Part shown: positions 41,379 through 50,333 of the stretch, in pieces
How positions within the stretch are numbered: position 1 is the first letter of the stretch
How the letters are laid out: every line of letters starts with the position of its first letter
Assembly: GCF_014205155.1 (NCBI RefSeq)
Contig: NZ_JACHMX010000001.1
Coordinates: 6,696,001-6,760,000 of the forward strand
DNA length: 64,000 bases
DNA from: Amycolatopsis umgeniensis
Lineage (GTDB): Bacteria; Actinomycetota; Actinomycetes; Mycobacteriales; Pseudonocardiaceae
Direction: 5' to 3'
Program-made: the position numbers and the translations under genes
Notes under the pieces: model-generated
Database searches by the model: none
What the model saw: only the letters and a program-made list of their open reading frames with translations
Told to the model about the DNA's origin: nothing

Positions 41379-42614
41379 ATGATCGAGCTGAAGGTGGACG
41401 TCGACCCGGCCGAGGTGGGTTTCGACGCGGAGCGGCTACAGCGAATCGACAAGCACTTCGACGGGTATCTGGAGCGAAATCTGCTTCCCGGGTATCTGGC
41501 CGTGGTGACCAGGAACGGGAAGGTCGCGCATCTCGCGTCGAACGGGCTGCGCGACATCGAGGCCGGGCTTCCGGTCGAGACCGACACGATCTGGCGTGTC
41601 TTCTCGATGACGAAGCCGGTCACCTCGGTCGCCGCGATGATGCTCGTCGAAGAGGGACGTATCGACCTCAAAGACCCGATCTCGCGCTGGCTGCCGGAGT
41701 TCTCGCAGCCGCGCGTCTACACGGCGGGCTCCTTCGTCCGGCCGATGACCGAGCCCGCGACGGAACCGATCCGCCTCTGGCATCTGCTCACCCACACCGC
41801 GGGCCTAACCTACGGGTTCCACCGCACGCATCCGGTCGACGCGCTCTACCGTGAGGCCGGTTTCGACTGGGGCACCGCGCCGGGGCTCGATCTGGCCGGT
41901 GTCTCGGAGGCGATCGCGCGGCAGCCGTTGCTGTTCCAGCCCGGTACCCAATGGAACTATTCGGTCGCGACGGACATCCTCGGCAGGCTCGTCGAGGTCG
42001 TCTCCGGTCAATCCCTCGACACCTTCTTCACCGAGCGGATCTTCACTCCGCTCGGCATGCACGAGACTGGATTCCGAACCGACCCGGACGCGCTCGACAG
42101 GCTGGCCGCCCTCTACGTGCCCAACCCGAAGACGAAGGCGCCGTTCCGCCACGACGAGATGGGCGCCATCGGCCGCGTCACGCCCGCGTGCCTTTCGGGC
42201 GGTGGAGGCCTGGTTTCGACGGCGGGCGACTACCACCGCTTCACGCAGATGCTGGTGCGCGGCGGTGAACTCGACGGAGTCCGGCTGCTCGGCCCGCGCA
42301 CGGTGCAGCTCATGGCGAGCAACCACTTGCCGGGCGGGGTGGATCTGGAGACCTACGGAGGCGGCGCGTTCTCCGAGACGCCGTTCGACGGTTTCGGCTT
42401 CGGACTCGGCTTTTCCGTGCTCGAGGACCCGGTGAAGGCCAAAACCCTCGCCAGCGCCGGGGAATTCGCCTGGGGCGGCGCGGCGAGCACCGCGTTCTGG
42501 GTCGATCCGGACGAGGACGTCACGGTGCTGTTCTTCACCCAGCTGCTGCCGTCGACGACCTATCCGATCCGTGTCGAACTGCGCAACCTGGTGTACCAAG
42601 CCCTCGCGGGTTGA
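41379..42614 (+). CDS. Serine hydrolase, beta-lactamase class C/EstB-like
   Basis: A 411-aa protein of the beta-lactamase/penicillin-binding superfamily. The nucleophile motif is SMTK near residue 75 and the second motif is YSV in WNYSVATD near 192. These features favour an EstB-type esterase or D-aminopeptidase over a true beta-lactamase. There is no signal peptide, so it is probably cytoplasmic. TAACCT 7 nt before the ATG and no Shine-Dalgarno suggest a leaderless transcript. Confidence 0.87.
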   Translation: MIELKVDVDPAEVGFDAERLQRIDKHFDGYLERNLLPGYLAVVTRNGKVAHLASNGLRDIEAGLPVETDTIWRVFSMTKPVTSVAAMMLVEEGRIDLKDPISRWLPEFSQPRVYTAGSFVRPMTEPATEPIRLWHLLTHTAGLTYGFHRTHPVDALYREAGFDWGTAPGLDLAGVSEAIARQPLLFQPGTQWNYSVATDILGRLVEVVSGQSLDTFFTERIFTPLGMHETGFRTDPDALDRLAALYVPNPKTKAPFRHDEMGAIGRVTPACLSGGGGLVSTAGDYHRFTQMLVRGGELDGVRLLGPRTVQLMASNHLPGGVDLETYGGGAFSETPFDGFGFGLGFSVLEDPVKAKTLASAGEFAWGGAASTAFWVDPDEDVTVLFFTQLLPSTTYPIRVELRNLVYQALAG

Positions 42615-42702
42615 TCCTTTTCGGGCAGCCCATCAGGCGAATCCTTTACCGCGCAGGAGAAACCCGGCCACACTGGACCCCAGCCGATGGGGAGGGGTCT
42701 TC

Positions 42703-43932
42703 ATGCGCCGGATCGTGGTGGTCGGGGCCGGGCAAGCCGGTCTGGTCCTGGCTTTGGGTCTTCAACGGCACGGATACGCCGTCACCGTGGTCACCGACCG
42801 CGACGCCGAGACGATCCGTGCGGGCGGGCTCATCTCGAACCAGTGCTTGTTCCACCCCGCGTTGACGCGGGAACGCGCGCTGGGCATCAACTTCTGGGAC
42901 GGCGATGCCCCGGAGATCCTCGGTGCGTCCTTCGGGCTCGCCGGGGACTCCCCGGAGCCCGCCATCGCGTGGCAGGCCCGGTTCGACCACCCCGCGCAGT
43001 CGGTCGACCAGCGGGTCAAGGTGTCCGACTGGCTGACCGCCTTCGCCGGCCGCGGCGGCGAGGTGCGGCTCGGCAAGGTGACACCCGACGGGCTGGAGGA
43101 GTACGCCCGCGAGTTCGATCTCGTCCTGGTCGCGGCCGGGCGAGGGCCGCAGTTCGACAGTCTCTTCCCGCGTGACGACGCGCGTTCCCCGTATCGCGAA
43201 CCGCAGCGGACCATCGGGATCATGTACCTCGTCTCCGGCCGCGACGAGCCGCTGCCGGTGTATCCGGGTCTGACGTTCGGGCTTTCGCAAGCCGGTGAGC
43301 TGTTCGGGCTGCCGGTCCAGTCCGTGCGCGGACCCGTCTTCGGCCTCGGGTTCTTCGGCGTGCCCGGCGGCCCCATGGACGTCTGGGACGACGTCGCCGA
43401 TGTCGACGAACATTTCGCGCTCGCGATGGCGTTGCTGCGCAAGCAGTTCCCGTGGGTCGAGGAGTCGCTCGCCGACGCCCGCCCGAGCGGGCCGCTGGAC
43501 GTCCTGCGCGGCCGGGTCCTGCCGATCGTGCGCGATCCGGTCGGGACGCTGCCGTCGGGGGCGAAAGTGCTGGCGATGGGCGACGCGGCGGTGACGAACG
43601 ACCCGATCGCCGGACAGGGCGCGAACATGGCGTCGCACGCGGCCGCGGTCTACGAACGGCGCATCCTCGACCACGGCGACCGTCCGTTCGACGAAGCGTT
43701 CCAGCGCCGTACTTTCGCCGAATACTGGGAAAAGGCACAGCACGCGACCCGGCTGAGCAACGATTTTCTCGCGCCGCCACCGGATCACGTGCTGGCCACC
43801 CTGGACGCCGCGCAAACGGCGCCCGAGGTGGCTCGCCGGTTCGCGCACGTCTTCTCCGACCCCGCCGACTACGCCGCTTGGCTGACCGACGAGAAGGTCG
43901 CGCTCGACTACCTCGGGTCGAACGGCTTCTGA
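42703..43932 (+). CDS. Styrene/indole monooxygenase-like flavoprotein (StyA family)
   Basis: A 409-aa FAD-binding oxygenase. The N-terminal Rossmann motif is VVVGAGQAGLVLALGLQRHGY near residues 5-25. The StyA-type region RAGGLISNQCLFHPAL follows, and MGDAAVTNDPIAGQGANMASHAA lies near 290-312. StyA enzymes depend on a separate flavin reductase, which is not seen next to it. GGAGGGG precedes the ATG. It overlaps the convergent peptidase by 25 bp. Confidence 0.82.
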   Translation: MRRIVVVGAGQAGLVLALGLQRHGYAVTVVTDRDAETIRAGGLISNQCLFHPALTRERALGINFWDGDAPEILGASFGLAGDSPEPAIAWQARFDHPAQSVDQRVKVSDWLTAFAGRGGEVRLGKVTPDGLEEYAREFDLVLVAAGRGPQFDSLFPRDDARSPYREPQRTIGIMYLVSGRDEPLPVYPGLTFGLSQAGELFGLPVQSVRGPVFGLGFFGVPGGPMDVWDDVADVDEHFALAMALLRKQFPWVEESLADARPSGPLDVLRGRVLPIVRDPVGTLPSGAKVLAMGDAAVTNDPIAGQGANMASHAAAVYERRILDHGDRPFDEAFQRRTFAEYWEKAQHATRLSNDFLAPPPDHVLATLDAAQTAPEVARRFAHVFSDPADYAAWLTDEKVALDYLGSNGF

Positions 43933-45377
43933 TCCGGAGCGCAGACGGTGCCGCGCGCCGGGAGACGGCCGTAGGTCAGGTAGGCGTCGAGGGCCGCGTC
44001 GACACATTTGCTGCGGTTCGCCGCACCGTGCCCCCAGGCGTCCAGCGTCAGGAGCCGGGCGTTCCCGAGGATGCGTTCGGTCCGTTTCGCCCCCGCGTAC
44101 GGCGTTTCCGGATCGCCCTTGCCGTTGGCCAGCAACAGGATCGGCGCGGTCGGCCGGTTCCAGGGGCCGGTGTGGCGTGCCGGGTCGGAGGCGGGCCAGA
44201 AGGCGCACGGCAGCGAGAGGTACGTGTCGTACGAACCGAAACCACGGCCTTCGCGATCGGCCTCGCGGGCGGCTTTCGCCCACGCCGCCGGGTCACGCGG
44301 GTTCGTGGTGTCCGCGCAGATCGTCCCGCCGCCGCCCAGCGCGGAGTCGAACGGTGTCACGATGGCCTTCGAGGTCACTGATTTCGTCGCGGCCTGAAGG
44401 AATTCCGCCAGCGCGGGAGAGTTGGCCTCGTCCGTCAGCGCGTTGTGGGTGCGCCGGATGACCTCCTGGTAGGTGAGCGCGCCCGGTGTGGCTTCGAGCC
44501 GGTCGAGGATGCCGTCGTACTTGGCCCGCAGATCCGTCCCGGGCTCGCGGAACGCGCACCGGACGTCGGCCGCGCACGTGTCGAGGAACGCCTGCAGCGC
44601 GCGGTCCGCGTCCCGGAAGCCGCCGAGCCTGGTGCTGAACGGGACGTTCGCGTCGTCCGGACGATGCCCGGTGGACCAGGCGACCGGATCGTCGACGGCG
44701 TCGAGGGCCAAGGCGCCGACGCGCTGCGGGAACAGGTTGGCGTACACCTCGCCGAGATACGTGCCGTACGAGAGACCGTAGTAGCGCAGGTGGGGCTCGC
44801 CTGCGGCCTGGCGCAGCTTGTCGAGGTCCCGGGCGACGTTCGTGGTCGACAGGTGACCCAGCAGCGGCCCGGCGTTGCGGCCGCACGAGGCGGCGACCTC
44901 GCGGACGTCGGCGAGATGGCGGGTCTCCTGCTCGACGGTGATCGGGAACTGGCCGAGCACGCGTTTGAGCGGCTCGGTTTCCGCTTCGCTCGCGAAGCAG
45001 CGAACCGGTGTGCTGGCGCCGACGCCGCGCGGATCGAAACCGACGATGTCGAACTGCCGGTGCAGCGACTCGGTCTGGAACTCGCTGAAGCGACCCGGAT
45101 TCCCGGGGCCGCCGGGGTTGGTGAAGAGGGTGCCGCGTTTGTGCTTCCGGTCCGTCGCGGGGAGACGGCCGAGCGCGATGGTGATCCGCGGGCCGCCCGG
45201 GTCCTGGTACGAAAGCGGGACCTGGAGTTCGGCGCAGTCGTAGCCGGGCGGTGATCCCGCGGGGCAGGGGCCCCAGTCGATGCCCTTCGGAGTGGCCGAG
45301 ACCACGGGCGCGATCGTGACGGTGGCGAGTGCGGTGAGGGTGATCAAAGCGGCGGTGCGGACTCTGATGGTGGTCAC
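43908..45377 (-). CDS. Secreted alpha/beta hydrolase (tripeptidyl aminopeptidase-like, S33)
   Basis: A 489-aa exported hydrolase. A signal peptide covers about residues 1-30 (ALITLTALATVTIAPVVSA). The oxyanion block is FTNPGGPGNPG near 84-94, the nucleophile elbow GLSYGTYLG near 186 and the final His in DAWGHGAANRSKCVD. It resembles the Streptomyces SlpD/E and Tap families that trim N-terminal peptides from proteins. The GTG at 45377 gives the best signal peptide. Confidence 0.88.
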   Translation of the reverse strand: MTTIRVRTAALITLTALATVTIAPVVSATPKGIDWGPCPAGSPPGYDCAELQVPLSYQDPGGPRITIALGRLPATDRKHKRGTLFTNPGGPGNPGRFSEFQTESLHRQFDIVGFDPRGVGASTPVRCFASEAETEPLKRVLGQFPITVEQETRHLADVREVAASCGRNAGPLLGHLSTTNVARDLDKLRQAAGEPHLRYYGLSYGTYLGEVYANLFPQRVGALALDAVDDPVAWSTGHRPDDANVPFSTRLGGFRDADRALQAFLDTCAADVRCAFREPGTDLRAKYDGILDRLEATPGALTYQEVIRRTHNALTDEANSPALAEFLQAATKSVTSKAIVTPFDSALGGGGTICADTTNPRDPAAWAKAAREADREGRGFGSYDTYLSLPCAFWPASDPARHTGPWNRPTAPILLLANGKGDPETPYAGAKRTERILGNARLLTLDAWGHGAANRSKCVDAALDAYLTYGRLPARGTVCAPDQKPFDPR

Positions 45378-45431
45378 CGGTCCAGCGTCCCGCCTCGAGG
45401 GCGCGCGATCCCTGGTGCGCGTACCCGGAAA

Positions 45432-45455
45432 CATGGTGGGGTGAACCCCTCCATG
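45432..45455. promoter_or_regulatory. Inverted repeat in a divergent promoter region
   Basis: CATGGTGGGG/CCCCTCCATG with a 4-nt centre (one mismatch in the arms) lies between the divergent S33 peptidase and the FAD monooxygenase. No regulator gene is adjacent, so this is only a candidate operator. Confidence 0.35.
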
Positions 45456-45550
45456 GTCAACATATAGCGCACCGGGGGGCTTGCGGCAAGACCCCGGTGG
45501 TACCGCAGAATCCTCGGCTGTAGCTGGAGCAGGCCGAACAGGAGTGAAGA

Positions 45551-47044
45551 TTGACCGACGTCGACGTGATCATCGTGGGTGCCGGCCCGACCGGTCTGAT
45601 GCTGGCCGCGGAGCTGCGGCTGGCCGGGGTGCGCCCGCTGGTCCTGGAACGGCGGCCGGAACAGGGGACGACACCGAAGGCCCACGGCCTCAGCGGGCAG
45701 ATCCTGGACCTGCTGGGATACCGCGGCCTGCTGGACCGGGTGCGGGGGCTCGCCACCGACCCCGTCCCGCCCCACAGGTTCCCTTTCGGCGGTGTGCACG
45801 TCGACCTCACACGGTTCGACGAGCCTCCGCTGAAGGCGCTTTCGGTGCGTCAGCAGCTGTTGGAGCGGCTGTTGGAGGAACACGCCCTCGAACTCGGCGC
45901 GAAGGTGCGCCGCGGGCACGAGGTCATCGGGCTGTCCCAGGACGGCGCCGCCGTGACGGCCCGGGTCCGCGGACCCGAGGGGGAGTACGAGATCACCGCC
46001 CCGTACCTGGTGGGATGCGACGGCGGCCGCAGCCCCGTCCGCACGCTCGCCGGGATCGGGTTCCCCGGGACCACCTATCCCGAGGTCAACCGGATCGGGC
46101 AGGTCAAGATCCCCGACGGGCTGACGGTGCACGACAACGGCGACATCGAGACGCCGGGGCTGGGCCGGATCAAGGCGGGCTACACCCGCACCGACAACGG
46201 GGTGTTCGCGCTCGGCTCGCTGACGCCGGGGATCGTGTTCATCCAGACCACCGAGGAGGATCTCGGCGAGGTCGACGACGACATGCCGATGACGCTCACC
46301 GAACTCGGCGACAGCATCCGCCGCGTGCTCGGCGGGGACGTCCCGCTGGGCGAGCCTGTCCGGCTCTCGCGCTACCAGTTCTCCTCCCGCCAGGCGGAGC
46401 GCTACCGCGAGGGAAGGGTCCTGCTGGCGGGCGATGCGGCCCACCTGCTGCCGTCGACGGGTACGGCGATCAACGTCGGCATGTCCGACTCGGTCAACCT
46501 CGCCTGGAAGCTCGCCGCCGAGATCCAGGGCCGGGCGCCGGAAGGGCTGCTGGACAGCTATCACACGGAACGGCACGCCGCCGGTGCCCGCGCGCTGCTG
46601 CAGTCCCAGGCGCAGGTCGCGCTGCGGCGCGGGCACGACGAGGCCGCCGAGGCACTCCGGACGGTCTTCCAGGAACTGCTGGGCGACGAGCAACCCGCGC
46701 GAAGGCTGGCCGAGCATCTCGCCGGGACCGACCTGCGCCACCCGATGCCCGGCTCCGGGCACGCGCTCGCCGGCACGTTCGTCCCGGATCTCGCGCTGGA
46801 GACCGACCAGGGCGCGACCAGCGTCGGGGAGTTGCTGCGTCAGGCGCGGCCGGTGCTGCTCGACCTCGCGGACCGTCCCGAACTGCGTGCACTCGCGCAG
46901 GGGCTCGTGGACGTCCAGGTCGCGAAGGCCGAGGACAGGCCCGCCGACGTCCTCCTGATCCGCCCGGACGGCTACGTCGCCTGGGCGGGGGACACCGACA
47001 CCGACGGCCTGCGGGAGGCCCTCGCCACCTGGTTCGGCGCCTGA
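45551..47044 (+). CDS. FAD-dependent aromatic hydroxylase (PgaE/RdmE/Rox-like)
   Basis: A 497-aa group A flavoprotein monooxygenase. The Rossmann motif VIIVGAGPTGLMLAAELRLAG is near residues 6-26, the CDGGRSPVR motif near 157 and LLAGDAAHLLPSTGTAINVGM near 292-312. The C-terminal thioredoxin-like domain found in polyketide hydroxylases and rifampicin monooxygenases is present. The start is a TTG, since no ATG or GTG with a ribosome site fits. Substrate unknown. Confidence 0.87.
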   Translation: MTDVDVIIVGAGPTGLMLAAELRLAGVRPLVLERRPEQGTTPKAHGLSGQILDLLGYRGLLDRVRGLATDPVPPHRFPFGGVHVDLTRFDEPPLKALSVRQQLLERLLEEHALELGAKVRRGHEVIGLSQDGAAVTARVRGPEGEYEITAPYLVGCDGGRSPVRTLAGIGFPGTTYPEVNRIGQVKIPDGLTVHDNGDIETPGLGRIKAGYTRTDNGVFALGSLTPGIVFIQTTEEDLGEVDDDMPMTLTELGDSIRRVLGGDVPLGEPVRLSRYQFSSRQAERYREGRVLLAGDAAHLLPSTGTAINVGMSDSVNLAWKLAAEIQGRAPEGLLDSYHTERHAAGARALLQSQAQVALRRGHDEAAEALRTVFQELLGDEQPARRLAEHLAGTDLRHPMPGSGHALAGTFVPDLALETDQGATSVGELLRQARPVLLDLADRPELRALAQGLVDVQVAKAEDRPADVLLIRPDGYVAWAGDTDTDGLREALATWFGA

Positions 47045-47056
47045 CCCAACGCCTTT

Positions 47057-47092
47057 AGTCCTCTGGATGCGGTGAATCGCATCCAGAGGACT
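47057..47092. terminator. Bidirectional terminator
   Basis: A 15-bp perfect stem, AGTCCTCTGGATGCG/CGCATCCAGAGGACT, with a 6-nt loop separates the convergent monooxygenase and LLM gene. Confidence 0.88.
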
Positions 47093-47105
47093 GAACGCGG
47101 GGTTG

Positions 47106-48104
47106 TCAGCGGCCGATGACCTCCGAGCCGTAGCGCTTCAGGGTTTCTTCCCGCTGATCGTGCATGAGGTACAGCGAGAACTGGTCGACTCCGAGCGAAG
47201 CCAGCTCCTCCAGCTTTTCGATATGCGCCGAAGACGGCCCGAGCAGGCAGAAGCGGTCCACGATCTCGTCCGGTACGAAGTCGGTCGAGGGATTCCCCGC
47301 CCGCCCGTGGTGCGAGTAGTCGTAGCCCTCCCGCTCGCGGATGTAATCGGTCAGTTCGCGCGGCACCGGCCCGGAATCGCCGTAGCGCGCCACGAGATCC
47401 GCGACGTGGTTGCCGACCATCCCGCCGAACCAGCGCAGCTGTTCCCGCTGGTGCGCCAGATCGTCCCCGACGTACGCCGGGGCGGCGAGGCAGATCGTGA
47501 TCCCGCCCGGATCCCGTCCCGCCGCACGGGCCGCCTCGCGGACCGCGCCGATGGTCCACCGGGCGATCGCGGGATCGGCGCACTGGAGGATGAAACCGTC
47601 GGCGTGTTCACCGACCGTCTTCAGCGCCTTCGGCCCGTATCCGGCCATCCACATCTCGAGCCTGCCGTTGCGGATCCAGGGGATCTGGACCGGTTTGTCC
47701 CGCAACAGGACCTCCCGGCCTTCGGCCAGCTCCTTGACCACGTGCATGCAGTCGCGCACGGTGGCCAAAGTGGACGGTGCCATGCCGACGACCCGGTGCG
47801 CCGAATCGCCCCGGCCGATCCCGCAGACGGTCCGGTTGCCGTACATGTCGTTGAGCGTGGCGAACGTCGACGCCATCACCGACCAGTCCCGCGTGGCCGG
47901 GCTGGTCACCATCGGGCCCACGATCATCGACGATGTCGCCGCGAGGATCTGCGAGTAGATGACGAACGGTTCCTGCCACAGCACGCACGAGTCGAACGTC
48001 CAGCCGTAGCGGAAACCCTGGTCTTCGGCGGCCTTCATCAGCCGCACCAGATCGCGTGCGGGCGGGTCGGTCTGCAGAACTATCCCGAAATCCACGGCCA
48101 CCAC
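47106..48104 (-). CDS. LLM-class F420-dependent oxidoreductase (pyrimidine-cluster type)
   Basis: A 332-aa luciferase-like barrel. It begins VDFGIVLQTDPPARDLVRLMKAAEDQGF-like sequence (first part VDFGIVLQTDPPARDLVRL) and has the F420-family segment VCGIGRGDSAHRVVGM near residues 92-107. It is the last gene of the NCS1-nitrilase-dihydropyrimidinase operon, where relatives are common in actinobacteria. It may act in pyrimidine reduction or oxidation in place of a classical dihydropyrimidine dehydrogenase; this is inferred. Confidence 0.82.
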   Translation of the reverse strand: MVAVDFGIVLQTDPPARDLVRLMKAAEDQGFRYGWTFDSCVLWQEPFVIYSQILAATSSMIVGPMVTSPATRDWSVMASTFATLNDMYGNRTVCGIGRGDSAHRVVGMAPSTLATVRDCMHVVKELAEGREVLLRDKPVQIPWIRNGRLEMWMAGYGPKALKTVGEHADGFILQCADPAIARWTIGAVREAARAAGRDPGGITICLAAPAYVGDDLAHQREQLRWFGGMVGNHVADLVARYGDSGPVPRELTDYIREREGYDYSHHGRAGNPSTDFVPDEIVDRFCLLGPSSAHIEKLEELASLGVDQFSLYLMHDQREETLKRYGSEVIGR

Positions 48105-48105
48105 C

Positions 48106-49491
48106 TCAGTTCAGGTACTGGTTCAGGTCGCGCGAGAGGAACTTCCCGTGCGTCGTACTGCCCGAGAACCCGGACGGCGACACCACCACACGGCCGCGTG
48201 AAAGCACCGTCTCGACCTTCCCGGTGATCTCCAGTCCTTCATAGGCCGAGTAGTCCACGTTCATGTGATGCGTCTCGACCGACAAGGTCTGCTTCGCCGA
48301 CGGGTCGTAGATGACGATGTCCGCGTCCGAACCCGCCGCGATGACACCCTTGCGCGGGTACAGCCCGAACATCCGCGCCGGGGTGGTCGAGCAGGTCTCG
48401 ACCCAGCGGCCGAGGGTGAGCTCGCCCGCCACGACACCCTGGTGCAGCAGGTCCATCCGGTGCTCGACGCCGGGGATCCCGTTGGGGATCGCGCGGAAGT
48501 CGCCGCGGCCGAGTTCCTTCTGGTCCTTGAAACAGAAGGGACAGTGATCCGTCGATACCACCGAGAGGTCGTTGGTCCGCAGCCCTCGCCACAGATCCGC
48601 TTGATGCGACTTCTCGCGCAGCGGGGGAGAAGCGACGTACTTCGAGCCCTCGAAATCCGGCTTCGCCAAGTCCTCTATGGACAGATAGAGGTACTGAGGA
48701 CAAGTCTCCGCGAAGACGTTCTGGCCGTCGTTGCGCGCCTCCGCGACCGCCGCCAGCGCCTGCGACGCCGAAAGGTGCACGATGTACAGTGGCGCCCCGG
48801 TCACCTTGGCCAGCTGGATCGCGCGCGAGGTCGCCTCGCCCTCCAGTTCCGGCGGCCGGGTGAGCCCGTGCTGCACCGGGTCGATCTTCCCGGCGGCGAA
48901 AGCCTGCGCGGCCAGCTGGTCGATCGCGATGCCGTTCTCCGCGTGCATCATGATCGTCGCGCCGATCTCGCGCGCCTTCTGCATGGCCAGCAGGATCTCG
49001 CCGTCCGTGGAGTAGAAGACCCCCGGATACGCCATGAACATCTTGAAGCTGCCGACACCGCCGTCGACACAGGCCTGCATCTCCTTCAGCGACGAATCGT
49101 TGACGTCGGAGACGATCATGTGGAAGCCGTAGTCGATGGCGCAGTTGCCGTCGGCCTTCTCATGCCATTTGTCCATGGTGGACAGCAGCGAGGTGCCCTT
49201 GGCCTGGACGGCGAAGTCGATGATCGTGGTCGTCCCGCCCCACGCCGCCGCCGTCGTCCCGGTGCCGAACGAGTCGACGGAATGCGTTCCGCCGAAAGGC
49301 ATCTCCATATGGGTGTGCGCGTCGATCCCGCCGGGCAGCACGTACTTCCCGGTGGCGTCGATGGTCTCGTCGGCCGGACCGAGCGTGCCGGGGGAGCCGA
49401 CCGCCACGATCGTCTCGCCGTCGACGAGGACGTCCGCCGCCGACGCGCCCGCGGTGCTGAGTACCTGCCCGCCGCTGATGAGGGTGGTCAT
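48106..49491 (-). CDS. hydA: Dihydropyrimidinase (hydantoinase)
   Basis: A 461-aa amidohydrolase that opens dihydrouracil or dihydrothymine to N-carbamoyl beta-amino acids. The metal-binding motif GIDAHTHMEMPFGG is near residues 54-67, and the lysine likely to be carboxylated lies in GSFKMFMAYPG near 150. The start is the ATG at 49491, sharing one base with the nitrilase stop. Upstream codons are a shadow of the nitrilase gene. Confidence 0.93.
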   Translation of the reverse strand: MTTLISGGQVLSTAGASAADVLVDGETIVAVGSPGTLGPADETIDATGKYVLPGGIDAHTHMEMPFGGTHSVDSFGTGTTAAAWGGTTTIIDFAVQAKGTSLLSTMDKWHEKADGNCAIDYGFHMIVSDVNDSSLKEMQACVDGGVGSFKMFMAYPGVFYSTDGEILLAMQKAREIGATIMMHAENGIAIDQLAAQAFAAGKIDPVQHGLTRPPELEGEATSRAIQLAKVTGAPLYIVHLSASQALAAVAEARNDGQNVFAETCPQYLYLSIEDLAKPDFEGSKYVASPPLREKSHQADLWRGLRTNDLSVVSTDHCPFCFKDQKELGRGDFRAIPNGIPGVEHRMDLLHQGVVAGELTLGRWVETCSTTPARMFGLYPRKGVIAAGSDADIVIYDPSAKQTLSVETHHMNVDYSAYEGLEITGKVETVLSRGRVVVSPSGFSGSTTHGKFLSRDLNQYLN

Positions 49492-50333
49492 CACGCCTCC
49501 GCGAGGGGTCCGTAGCTGTCGGGACGCCGGTCTCGGTAGAAGGCCCACAGGTCCCGCACCTCGGCGAGTTGCGCCATGTCGAGATCGCGGATGACGATCT
49601 CCTCCTCGGTGTCCGAAGCCGCTTCGCCGATCAGCTGGCCACGCGGGTCCGCGAAATACGACTGGCCATAGAAGTCGTTGTCGCCCAAGGGTTCCACGCC
49701 GACGCGGTTGATCGTGCCGACGAAGTACTCGTTCGCGACGGCGGCCGCGGGCTGCTCCAGCCGCCACAGGTACTCCGACAGGCCGCGGCTGGTCGCCGAT
49801 GGGTTGAACACGATCTTCGCCCCCGCCAGGCCCAGCGCGCGCCAGCCCTCCGGGAAGTGCCGCTCGTAACAGATGTAGACGCCGATGCGGCCGACGGCGG
49901 TGTCGAACACCGGATAGCCCATGTTCCCGGGCCGGAAGTAGAACTTCTCCCAGAAGCCCTTCACCTGCGGGATGTGGTTCTTGCGGTGCTTGCCGAGGTA
50001 GGTGCCGTCGGCGTCGATCACCGCGGCGGTGTTGTAATAGACGCCGGGCTGTTCGACCTCGTACATCGGGACGACGAGGACGACGCCGTGGCGTTCGGCC
50101 ACCTCCTGCATGAGCTTCGTCGTCGGCCCGTCGGGGATGCCCTCGGTGTAGGAGTAGTAGTCGGTGTCCTGCACCTGGCAGAAATACGGGCCGTAGAACA
50201 ACTCCTGCAGGCAGATGACCTGTGCGCCCTGCGAAGCGGCCTTGCCGATGGCTTCGACCGCCCCCGCGATCATCGACTCCTTGTCACCCGTCCACCGTTG
50301 CTGGATCAATCCGGCTCGGACCAGGTCGCTCAC
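49491..50333 (-). CDS. Beta-ureidopropionase-type carbon-nitrogen hydrolase
   Basis: A 280-aa nitrilase-superfamily enzyme. The catalytic triad is visible: Glu in VICLQELFYG near residue 46, Lys in LGKHRKNHIPQ near 117 and Cys in VYICYERHFPEG near 156. In this operon it should hydrolyse N-carbamoyl-beta-alanine to beta-alanine, CO2 and ammonia. The GTG start has GGAGGAAG upstream, inside the transporter gene, which it overlaps by 50 bp. Confidence 0.92.
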   Translation of the reverse strand: MSDLVRAGLIQQRWTGDKESMIAGAVEAIGKAASQGAQVICLQELFYGPYFCQVQDTDYYSYTEGIPDGPTTKLMQEVAERHGVVLVVPMYEVEQPGVYYNTAAVIDADGTYLGKHRKNHIPQVKGFWEKFYFRPGNMGYPVFDTAVGRIGVYICYERHFPEGWRALGLAGAKIVFNPSATSRGLSEYLWRLEQPAAAVANEYFVGTINRVGVEPLGDNDFYGQSYFADPRGQLIGEAASDTEEEIVIRDLDMAQLAEVRDLWAFYRDRRPDSYGPLAEA

